A DNA stretch of 64,000 nt from Chloroflexota bacterium (GTDB lineage Bacteria > Chloroflexota > Anaerolineae > UBA4142 > SHND01). How positions within the stretch are numbered: the first letter of the stretch is position 1; each line of letters begins with the position of its first letter. Of the stretch, positions 43,880 through 50,894 are shown one piece after another. A program made the position numbers and the translations under genes. The stretch covers positions 62,001 through 126,000 of the forward strand of contig SHND01000025.1 in the NCBI GenBank assembly GCA_004295045.1, given 5' to 3'. The notes beneath the pieces were generated by a model that saw only the letters and a list, made by a program, of their open reading frames with translations, did not search any database and was not told the DNA's origin.

Positions 43880-45145
43880 ATGAACGACCTACGACTCATC
43901 CGCGAAAAACCTGAATTGATGCGCGACGCGCTCACGAAGCGACAAATGGATGCCGCGCCCGTGGACCGCATTCTCGCGCTCGATGAAGAACGCCGCGTAA
44001 AGTTATCGGAACTCGAAGCACTGCGCGCACAGCGCAACAGCGCGTCGAAAGAAATCGGACGTACGAAAGAAGAAGCGCAGCGCGAAGCGATGAAAGACCA
44101 AGTGCGCGTCATCAATGTGCAAATTGACGCGCTCGATACGCTCGTCGGCGAACTCGACGCGCAATTGCAAGAGGCGTTGTCGGAACTGCCAAACATTCCC
44201 GACCTCGATGTTCCGTTCGGCAAAGACGACAGCGAAAATGTTGTCCTCAAAACTGTTGGCGCGCTGCGGGAATTTGCGTTCACGCCCCTGCCGCATTACG
44301 AACTCGTACCGAAACTCGGTTATCTCGATTTTGAACGCGGCGTGAAACTCGCAGGCACGCGTTTCTATGTGACGAGCGGACCGCTTGCAAAATTGCAGCG
44401 CGGCTTGATTCAATGGCTGCTCGACCATCACATTGCGCGCGGCTATCGCGAATTCGGCTTGCCGTACATGGTCAAAGAAAATATCGCGTATGGCGCGGGA
44501 CAGTTACCAAAATTCCGCGAAAATCTGTATCACGACGTCGAACGCGATGCGTGGTTCGTGCCGACGGCGGAAATTCCGCTCACGGGTTTGCACATGGACG
44601 AAATTCTCGACGGCGAACAGCTGACGTTGAATTACACCGCGTACACGCCGTGCTTTCGCAAAGAAAATCTCGCGGCGGGAAAGGACACGCGCGGCATCAA
44701 GCGCGGTTTTCAATTCGACAAAGTGGAAATGTACAAATACTGCAAGCCCGAAGATTCGGAACAAGAATTGCAAAACATGCTCGCGGACATCGAGGACATT
44801 TTGCTGCAACTGAAAATTCCGTACCGCGTCAAACAACTCTGCACGGGCGACCTCGGCTTTTGCGCGACGAAAACGTATGACCTCGAAGTGTGGGCGCCCG
44901 GCATTGGCGAATGGCTCGAAGTTTCGAGCGCGTCGAATGTGCGCGATTTTCAAGCGCGGCGCGGCAACATTCGCTTTCGGCGCACGCCCGGCGCAAAGCC
45001 CGAATTCGTTCACACGCTCAACGGTTCGGGTCTCGGCATTCCGCGCACGATGATTGCGATTCTGGAAAATTATCAGCAAGAAGATGATTGGATCGAGGTG
45101 CCGCAAGTGTTGAGAGACTATGTGCGGTTGGACGCGATCAAGTAA
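43880..45145 (+). CDS. serS: Seryl-tRNA synthetase
   Basis: The 421-residue class II synthetase has the N-terminal coiled-coil arm (residues about 30-100) that grips the long variable arm of tRNA-Ser, then VPTAEIPLTGLHMDEIL, motif 2 with FRKENLAAGKDTRGIKRGFQ and motif 3 GLGIPRTMIAILENYQ. AAAGGAG precedes the ATG. The T-box at 43023-43330 lies upstream and mug is in between; no other promoter was seen, so serS should depend on T-box read-through. Confidence 0.98.
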   Translation: MNDLRLIREKPELMRDALTKRQMDAAPVDRILALDEERRVKLSELEALRAQRNSASKEIGRTKEEAQREAMKDQVRVINVQIDALDTLVGELDAQLQEALSELPNIPDLDVPFGKDDSENVVLKTVGALREFAFTPLPHYELVPKLGYLDFERGVKLAGTRFYVTSGPLAKLQRGLIQWLLDHHIARGYREFGLPYMVKENIAYGAGQLPKFRENLYHDVERDAWFVPTAEIPLTGLHMDEILDGEQLTLNYTAYTPCFRKENLAAGKDTRGIKRGFQFDKVEMYKYCKPEDSEQELQNMLADIEDILLQLKIPYRVKQLCTGDLGFCATKTYDLEVWAPGIGEWLEVSSASNVRDFQARRGNIRFRRTPGAKPEFVHTLNGSGLGIPRTMIAILENYQQEDDWIEVPQVLRDYVRLDAIK

Positions 45146-45159
45146 CGAACGTTCGCTGC

Positions 45160-45231
45160 AACGTTCCGGTCAAACGTGAAACGTAAAGCGTCGTGCAAAA
45201 TCAAAAATCAGAAATCATAAATCTAAAATTC
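45160..45231. repeat. Micro-repeat linker before the RlmD-like gene
   Basis: CAAACGTGAAACGTAAAGCG resembles the AACGTCAAAGGTGAAACGTC stretch at 32103-32122, and AAAATCAAAAATCAGAAATC with ATAAATC resembles 11530-11567. The second part overlaps the possible N-terminus of the next gene. Confidence 0.5.
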
Positions 45232-46515
45232 TCTGCAATGGCGCAAGGCGGCGAAGCATTGGCGCGCGAGGAAAACGGGCGCGTCATCTTTGTCCCCTAT
45301 GCCATCGCGGGCGAAACGGCGCGCGTAGAAATTGTCGAATCGCATCGCGGTTTCGCGCGCGGACGCGTCATTGAAATCCTTGAAGCATCGCCGCATCGTA
45401 TCACGCCGCGTTGTCCGCATTTTCCGATTGTTGGTAGGGGCGAAGCATTGACCGCTGCGGAGGTGGCAAATCCTACAACGGTGAATGTCAATGCTTCGCC
45501 CCTACGCGCGTGCGGTGGTTGTCAATGGCAGCATGTCGCATACATCGCGCAACTAAAATTCAAAACGCAAATCGTCCGCGACCAATTCGCGCGCATCGCC
45601 AAAATGCCCGACGCGCCGATTCTTGACACAATTCCTGCGCGCAGCGAATGGTTTTATCGCAACAACATGCAATTTGTGGTGAATGAAAACGGAGAGTTGT
45701 GTTTGCTTGCGCCCGATTCACACACGCGCGTTCCGATTCGCGAATGTTTTATCGCGGACGAACCAATCCGCGAAATGTTCAAGACGCTGGAACTCTACCC
45801 CGAAAGTTTTGATGGTGTCACGTTGCGCGCGGGCGAACACACGGGCGATAAATTTATCATTCTTGAATCCGACGACCCCGAAACGCCGGAAATTGAAACC
45901 GACGAAGCCGTTTCGATCGCGTTTCGGTCAGGCGATGTCACCGTGCCAATTCTGGGCAACGAATTCCTCACCGAAAAAATTGGCGCGCGTGTTTTTCGTA
46001 TCTCACCCGATTCCTTTTTCCAAGTGAACTCGGCGATGGCACAAACGCTGGTCGAACTCGTCAGCGAATATCTTGAACCGCGCGCGGGCGACATTTTGCT
46101 CGACGCGTACGGCGGCGTCGGCTTGTTCGGCTTGTCGCTTGCGAATCAGGTTTCGCGTGTAATTGAAATTGAGGAAAATCCATTCGCGCTGACAGATGCA
46201 AAAGCGAACGCGGAGGATCTGAACAATGTCGAATTTCGTCCAGGACGTGTCGAAAATATCTTACCCACCCTTGACGTGCGGATAGATATTGCCGTCGTTG
46301 ACCCACCGCGCGCAGGTTTGGAGCGCGCCGCGCTGGATGCCCTCGCCGCGAAAAAACCGCGCGCCATCGCGTATGTGTCATGCGACACCGCAACGCTCGC
46401 GCGCGATGTGGCGCGATTTGTCGAACACGGTTATCGTCTTGAACGCGTCCAGCCCGTAGATTTATTTCCGCAAACGCATCATATCGAATGTGTGGCGCGG
46501 TTGGTGTTGATGTAA
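45193..46515 (+). CDS. RlmD/RumA-like 23S rRNA uracil-5-methyltransferase
   Basis: The 440-residue form starts with GTG 45193; ATG 45238 is an alternative that would clip the first strand of the TRAM domain. TRAM spans about 8-65 (AQGGEALAREENGRVIFVPY). The Fe-S motif is C74...C107-G-G-C110, with 32 residues between the first two cysteines instead of about 5. The methyltransferase domain has ILLDAYGGVGLFGLSLA, VVDPPRAGLERAAL and the catalytic Cys in YVSCDTATLARD. The long Cys spacing is caused by an inserted palindrome. It should add m5U to rRNA. Confidence 0.88.
   Translation: MQNQKSEIINLKFSAMAQGGEALAREENGRVIFVPYAIAGETARVEIVESHRGFARGRVIEILEASPHRITPRCPHFPIVGRGEALTAAEVANPTTVNVNASPLRACGGCQWQHVAYIAQLKFKTQIVRDQFARIAKMPDAPILDTIPARSEWFYRNNMQFVVNENGELCLLAPDSHTRVPIRECFIADEPIREMFKTLELYPESFDGVTLRAGEHTGDKFIILESDDPETPEIETDEAVSIAFRSGDVTVPILGNEFLTEKIGARVFRISPDSFFQVNSAMAQTLVELVSEYLEPRAGDILLDAYGGVGLFGLSLANQVSRVIEIEENPFALTDAKANAEDLNNVEFRPGRVENILPTLDVRIDIAVVDPPRAGLERAALDALAAKKPRAIAYVSCDTATLARDVARFVEHGYRLERVQPVDLFPQTHHIECVARLVLM
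45434..45505. mobile_element. In-frame palindromic (MITE-like) insertion
   Basis: Perfect 19-base arms, GTAGGGGCGAAGCATTGAC and its complement, enclose a 34-base loop; total 72 bases, a multiple of three. It encodes about residues 81-105 of the RlmD-like enzyme (GRGEALTAAEVANP, TTVNVNASPLR), right between the first and second Fe-S cysteines. No clear target-site duplication was found. Confidence 0.82.
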
Positions 46516-46516
46516 A

Positions 46517-46966
46517 ATGGCGTATGTGATAAAAAAGGTTTGGGCGTATGTTATTCGTGGACACGCGAATGACATCGAACTACTTATCTTTGAGCATGTA
46601 GATTTGGATGCGGGTATTCAGATTCCTGCCGGTACGGTTGAGGCGAATGAAGACCCACGCATTGCTGTAGAACGCGAATTGTTGGAAGAATCCGGCATAC
46701 GGGTGGAATCATTCGCACCATTAGGAATTATTGAGCGCGAATGGGATGGGCAAGCTGTTATGGCACACCTCTTTGCCACGTGGGCTCCGCCGCATGTGGC
46801 AGAGGAGTGGATTCACAATGTCACGGGTAGCGGCGAAGATGCGCGCATGCAGTTTCGGTATTTTTGGCTGCCGCGCGGCGAATGGCACAAGGTCTGGGGA
46901 GATTTCAAACTGGGTTATCCCGCGCTAGACCGATTCGTTGCCAACGCAATGACTGAAAAATCATGA
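46517..46966 (+). CDS. Nudix hydrolase
   Basis: The 149-residue protein carries an intact Nudix box, with GTVEANEDPRIAVERELLEE followed by SGI (about residues 37-59), including the metal-binding REx2EE core. Substrates of such small Nudix enzymes range from oxidised nucleotides to nucleotide sugars and cannot be told. It starts one base after the methyltransferase stop and overlaps the pentapeptide gene by four bases. Confidence 0.9.
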   Translation: MAYVIKKVWAYVIRGHANDIELLIFEHVDLDAGIQIPAGTVEANEDPRIAVERELLEESGIRVESFAPLGIIEREWDGQAVMAHLFATWAPPHVAEEWIHNVTGSGEDARMQFRYFWLPRGEWHKVWGDFKLGYPALDRFVANAMTEKS

Positions 46967-47475
46967 ACGCACAAGAACTGATCAAAAAATACGCGGCAGG
47001 TGAGCGCGACTTTTCTGACGCGGATTTGCGCGGCATCAATCTTGCCGAAGAAAAACTGCGCGGGATTAATTTGCGCGGTGCGAATCTGGAAAAAGCAAAT
47101 CTCGGTTGGTGTAATCTCGAAGGCGCGGATTTGTCGAACGCGACGCTCAAAGGGACGACGCTGAACGCCGCGAATTTGCACGGCGCAAATTGCGCGGGCG
47201 CGGATTTTTCCGACGCGAAAATGAAGACGTGCGGTTTGCGCGAAGCGAATCTCGAAAACGCAAATTTGCGCGGCGCGGTCCTCGTCGGCGCGAAATTGAT
47301 GGGCGCAAATTTGCGCAACGCAAATTTATCGAAAACGCATCTCGACGGCGCAGACTTTACGGGCGCGGATACCGAAGGCGCCGATGTGACGTTTACTGAA
47401 ACGACGAATACGGTGGGGCTTGCGATGGCGAAAGATAAGGTATCACTGAAACGGATTGACCGTTCTTCGCAATGA
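46963..47475 (+). CDS. Pentapeptide-repeat protein
   Basis: The 170-residue protein consists of about 20 A(D/N)LxX repeats (ADLRGINLAEEKLRGINL, ANLENANLRGAVLVGA and others), which build a right-handed quadrilateral beta helix. Such proteins can mimic DNA (as Qnr and MfpA do) or serve as scaffolds; no specific role is visible. Its ATG overlaps the Nudix stop (ATGA), and a terminator follows the stop codon. Confidence 0.9.
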   Translation: MNAQELIKKYAAGERDFSDADLRGINLAEEKLRGINLRGANLEKANLGWCNLEGADLSNATLKGTTLNAANLHGANCAGADFSDAKMKTCGLREANLENANLRGAVLVGAKLMGANLRNANLSKTHLDGADFTGADTEGADVTFTETTNTVGLAMAKDKVSLKRIDRSSQ

Positions 47476-47510
47476 AAAAAATGAGCGGCTTGTGACCGCT
47501 CAATTTTTTT
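47475..47510. terminator. Bidirectional terminator
   Basis: Arms TGAGCGG / CCGCTCA with a 6-7 base loop, between AAAAAAA and TTTTTTT. It ends the plus-strand pentapeptide operon and overlaps the 3' end of the minus-strand rdgB gene. Confidence 0.88.
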
Positions 47511-48105
47511 GCGCAATGAATTGTTCTCGCAAAATTTCCCGCGCCTTGACCGCCGCGCGTCCGCGGTGGCTGATCTTATTTTTTTCGGCAGAGGAAAATT
47601 CGGCTAAATGTCTGGTGGAGCCATCCACAATGAAAATTGGGTCGTAGCCAAAGCCATTCGTCCCGCGCGACTCGAATGCAATTTTTCCATTGCACGTTCC
47701 TTCGGTCGTCTGCACGTTGCCGTGCGCGTCCGCAATCGCAATTACACAGCGAAAACGCGCGGTGCGCTTTGCTTGCGGCACATTGCGTAATTTTTCCAAG
47801 AGATGGGCGTTCCGTTCCGCGTCGCTTTTTCCTTCGCCGGCGTAGCGTTTGGAATAGACGCCCGGTTCACCATTCAGCGCATCCACTTCCAGCCCCGAAT
47901 CGTCTGCCAATGTCAGCAAGCCGCTCGCGCGCACGTACGCGTTGGCTTTCAAGCGCGCGTTTTCTTCGAGCGTGGCGCCCGTTTCTGCCACGTCCTCGCG
48001 GATGCCCACGTCGTCGAGCGTCAAGAGTTCAAACGGCAAATCATGGAAAATTTCCTGGAACTCGCGTAATTTGCCGCGATTGTGCGTTGCCACAAGTAGT
48101 TTCAT
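47500..48105 (-). CDS. rdgB: RdgB/HAM1 family dITP/XTP pyrophosphatase
   Basis: The 201-residue enzyme shows LLVATHNRGKLREFQEIF at the N-terminus, the catalytic region LTLADDSGLEVDALNGEPGV and GTNGFGYDPIFIV, and the SHRGRAAVKA tail. The family clears deaminated purine nucleotides (dITP, XTP) from the pool. The TGA stop is inside the terminator hairpin. Confidence 0.97.
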   Translation of the reverse strand: MKLLVATHNRGKLREFQEIFHDLPFELLTLDDVGIREDVAETGATLEENARLKANAYVRASGLLTLADDSGLEVDALNGEPGVYSKRYAGEGKSDAERNAHLLEKLRNVPQAKRTARFRCVIAIADAHGNVQTTEGTCNGKIAFESRGTNGFGYDPIFIVDGSTRHLAEFSSAEKNKISHRGRAAVKAREILREQFIAQKN

Positions 48106-48227
48106 AGTTCAATCGAGCAATCGTTCAATCGTCGGCGCGAAATTTTCGCGCATCACAACGATTGCTGTAATTTTGTAATTTCCCCAACCTTCGTTAGAAT
48201 CGCCGCATCCTTAATCCAAGGATCATT

Positions 48228-48713
48228 ATGAACTTTGAGTCCGGCTTTTCCATTGTTGAATTTTTGCTCTTTCTGATTGTCGGCGTGATTCTGGTGTGGC
48301 TTGCCACGCTTGAATTTCGCCTGATGCGTTTGACCAAAACGCTGCGCGTTTTGTTCAGCGGACGCACCGGCGCGGATTTGGAACAAGTGCTGCGCGAATA
48401 CATGGAGCGCATGGATCGGACGGATGAAACGATCAAGCAATTCAACCAACGCGCGACCCTGGTCGAACAAAAAGCGCCTTACAATGTCTCCCACGTAGGC
48501 GTCGTGCGGTTCAATCCTTTTGCCGACAAAGGCGGCGACCAGAGCTTTGCCGTGGCGTTATTGGACGATCATCACGATGGGGTCGTCTTTACCGGTCTTC
48601 ACTCGCGCAGTGATGTGCGCGTCTATGCCAAGCCGATTGTCGGCGGCACCTCGACGTATCCCCTCACCAACGAAGAATCGGAAGCTATTACCCGCGCGTT
48701 GGCAAAGAAATAA
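48228..48713 (+). CDS. DUF4446 family protein
   Basis: This 161-residue protein has one N-terminal membrane segment (about 8-28), a coiled stretch (about 45-85) and a small globular part with HVGVVRFNPFADKGGDQSFA and DDHHDGVVFTGLHSR, the DUF4446 pattern. No function is known for the family. AAGGATC precedes the ATG. Confidence 0.88.
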   Translation: MNFESGFSIVEFLLFLIVGVILVWLATLEFRLMRLTKTLRVLFSGRTGADLEQVLREYMERMDRTDETIKQFNQRATLVEQKAPYNVSHVGVVRFNPFADKGGDQSFAVALLDDHHDGVVFTGLHSRSDVRVYAKPIVGGTSTYPLTNEESEAITRALAKK

Positions 48714-48776
48714 TACCCCACCTGTCGCAATTACCGAAACGCCAAAGCAAAGCTGCGCGTAGGCGCGTCTGGAATA

Positions 48777-48785
48777 TGCTATAAT
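48777..48785 (+). promoter_or_regulatory. Extended -10 element for the GT2 gene
   Basis: TGCTATAAT ends 11 bases before ATG 48797, again implying an almost leaderless transcript. Confidence 0.5.
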
Positions 48786-48796
48786 CGCGTGAGCCA

Positions 48797-49774
48797 ATGC
48801 GCTGCGCGTTGATTATGACGGTCAAGAATGAAGCGGACTCGCTGCCGCGTTTATTCGAGACACTCGCCTTTCAAACCAAACAACCTGACGAAATCATTGT
48901 TGCCGATGGCGGCTCGACGGACGACACCGTACGAATGCTGCGCGCGGCGTCTCCCAAACTGAATCTGCGTGTACTCGAACTCCCCAACGCGAATATTTCG
49001 CAGGGGCGCAACGCGGCGATTCGCGCGGCGGACGCCGAGATTATCGCAAGCATGGACGCGGGGGTGCGGCTCGATCCGCATTGGTTTGAAAATATTACAA
49101 CTCCGTTTTTTGCAGAGAACCCGACAGATGTGGTGAGCGGCTTTTTCTTGCCTGATCCGCACGGCGCGTTCGAGATAGCTCTGGCTGCGACAACACTTCC
49201 CGAACTGCGCGAAATTCGCGCCGAATCCTTTTTGCCCTCCTCGCGGTCGGTTGCGTTTCGCAAAGCAGCGTGGGAAAAAATCAATGGCTATCCCGAATGG
49301 CTGGACTATTGCGAGGATTTGATTTTTGATTTTGATCTCAAGCGCGCGGGCTTTCGCTTTCACTTTCAGCCGAGCGCGTTGGTTTATTTTCGTCCGCGTT
49401 CCTCGCTGTCGAAATTTTTCAAGCAATATTATTTGTACGCGCGCGGGGACGGCAAAGCGAACTTGTGGTGGAAGCGGCATCTGCTTCGATATGCCACGTA
49501 TCTCGTCGCAATCCCGCTCTCGTTTATCTTGCTCGCGTATGTGCCGGCGGTTTCGCTGCTCATGTGGCTTGTGGGCGCGTACGCGTTGTTCGGCACGCCG
49601 TACCGTCGTTTGCTGCGCGCATGGGACAAGTTATCCGTCACCGAAAAAATGACTGCGTTGTTTTACGTTCCAATCATTCGCGTTACAGGCGATGTGGCAA
49701 AAATGATCGGCTATCCCGTTGGGGTGTGGTGGCGATTGAGTGGCGGCAGACGGCAGACTGGAGACGACAAGTAA
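48797..49774 (+). CDS. GT2-family glycosyltransferase
   Basis: The 325-residue protein has the GT-A fold: LIMTVKNEADSLPRLFETLA, PDEIIVADGGSTDDTVRML and the DxD-like SMDAGVRLDPHW, then a C-terminal membrane pair (about 237-275). It resembles polymer or lipid-linked glycan transferases acting at the membrane. Donor and acceptor are unknown. It is followed 39 bases later by the HDAC-like gene on the same strand. Confidence 0.88.
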   Translation: MRCALIMTVKNEADSLPRLFETLAFQTKQPDEIIVADGGSTDDTVRMLRAASPKLNLRVLELPNANISQGRNAAIRAADAEIIASMDAGVRLDPHWFENITTPFFAENPTDVVSGFFLPDPHGAFEIALAATTLPELREIRAESFLPSSRSVAFRKAAWEKINGYPEWLDYCEDLIFDFDLKRAGFRFHFQPSALVYFRPRSSLSKFFKQYYLYARGDGKANLWWKRHLLRYATYLVAIPLSFILLAYVPAVSLLMWLVGAYALFGTPYRRLLRAWDKLSVTEKMTALFYVPIIRVTGDVAKMIGYPVGVWWRLSGGRRQTGDDK

Positions 49775-49813
49775 TTTGGTCGTCGGCGGTCTATCGTCCG
49801 TCATCTTGAATTT

Positions 49814-50845
49814 ATGAAAATTGGCTATGTCTATTCTCCGCTCTTTCTAGAACATTCTGCGGCGGGTCATCCCGAAGCGCCACAGCGGTTGGAAGCAATT
49901 CTGCAAGTGTGGCACGATACGCACCTCTTTGACAAGTTGGTTGCGATTGAACCAACGCCCGCCACAGAGGAACGCTTGCTGCGCGTCCATTCCCAAAAAC
50001 ATCTGAATACCATCGAGCAAGCGAATCGGCGCGGCGGCTTGCAAATTGACGGCGACACATACATGAACAAGTATTCGCGCGACGCAGCGTATCTCGCCGC
50101 CGGCGCGGCAATCAATGCCGTCGACGCGGTGATGACAGGCGTCGTAGATGCGGCTTTTTCGCTCGCGCGTCCGCCGGGGCATCACGCGACGCGCGATTTG
50201 GCGATGGGCTTTTGTTTGTTCAACAACGTCGCCGTCGCCGCGCAGTACGCTGTGGATCGTTACAACTTGGAACGCGTGCTGATCATGGATTTTGATGTGC
50301 ATCACGGCAACGGCACGCAAGATATTTTTTACGCGTCGCCGAACGTTTATTATTTTTCAACGCATCGCTATCCGTTTTATCCCGGTTCGGGGCATTGGCG
50401 CGATGTGGGCGCGGAGCAAGGGCGCGATGCCACGCTCAATGTGCCTCTGCCGCACAGTGTTGGCAATAGTGATTTCGCGCGCGTTTTTGATGAGCTGTTG
50501 TATCCCGCGATGGCACGCTATCAACCGCAGCTCGTCCTCGTTTCGGCAGGCTATGATGCGCACTGGGCGGACCCGCTTGGCGCGTTGACATTGCTCGATT
50601 CGACCGGTTATGCGTACATGACGCAAGTTTTGCACGCGATTGCCAAAGAATTTGCGCAGGGGCGCATCGTGTTTATCCTTGAAGGCGGATATAATTTCGA
50701 TGCGCTCGGTTGGTCAACCTACGCGACCGTCGAAGCGCTGTTCGGCAGCTCTGCCATCGCTGATCCTCTAGGCGCGCCGCCGCGCGCAGAACGCGATATT
50801 TCGGCGCTGGTCGAATATTTGCAAGGCATTCACCGGCTCATCTGA
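49814..50845 (+). CDS. Histone deacetylase-superfamily hydrolase (AcuC/HDAC-like)
   Basis: The 343-residue protein has the HDAC active site: LARPPGHHATRDLAMGFCLF with the paired histidines, VLIMDFDVHHGNGTQDIFY with the zinc-binding Asp and His, and SAGYDAHWADPLG with a second Asp. Bacterial members deacetylate small molecules such as acetylpolyamines or proteins such as acetyl-CoA synthetase. The substrate cannot be determined here. Confidence 0.93.
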   Translation: MKIGYVYSPLFLEHSAAGHPEAPQRLEAILQVWHDTHLFDKLVAIEPTPATEERLLRVHSQKHLNTIEQANRRGGLQIDGDTYMNKYSRDAAYLAAGAAINAVDAVMTGVVDAAFSLARPPGHHATRDLAMGFCLFNNVAVAAQYAVDRYNLERVLIMDFDVHHGNGTQDIFYASPNVYYFSTHRYPFYPGSGHWRDVGAEQGRDATLNVPLPHSVGNSDFARVFDELLYPAMARYQPQLVLVSAGYDAHWADPLGALTLLDSTGYAYMTQVLHAIAKEFAQGRIVFILEGGYNFDALGWSTYATVEALFGSSAIADPLGAPPRAERDISALVEYLQGIHRLI

Positions 50846-50851
50846 CACTAT

Positions 50852-50884
50852 CGCACTATTGCACTCTGGTACTATCGCACTATA
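50852..50884. repeat. CGCACTAT micro-repeat
   Basis: CACTATCGCACTATTGCACT followed by CTGGTACTATCGCACTATAA gives four near-copies of the unit seen at 1090-1123. Its last copy overlaps TATAAT, a probable -10 element for the TPR gene starting at 50895. Confidence 0.6.
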
Positions 50885-50894
50885 ATTTTGACGT

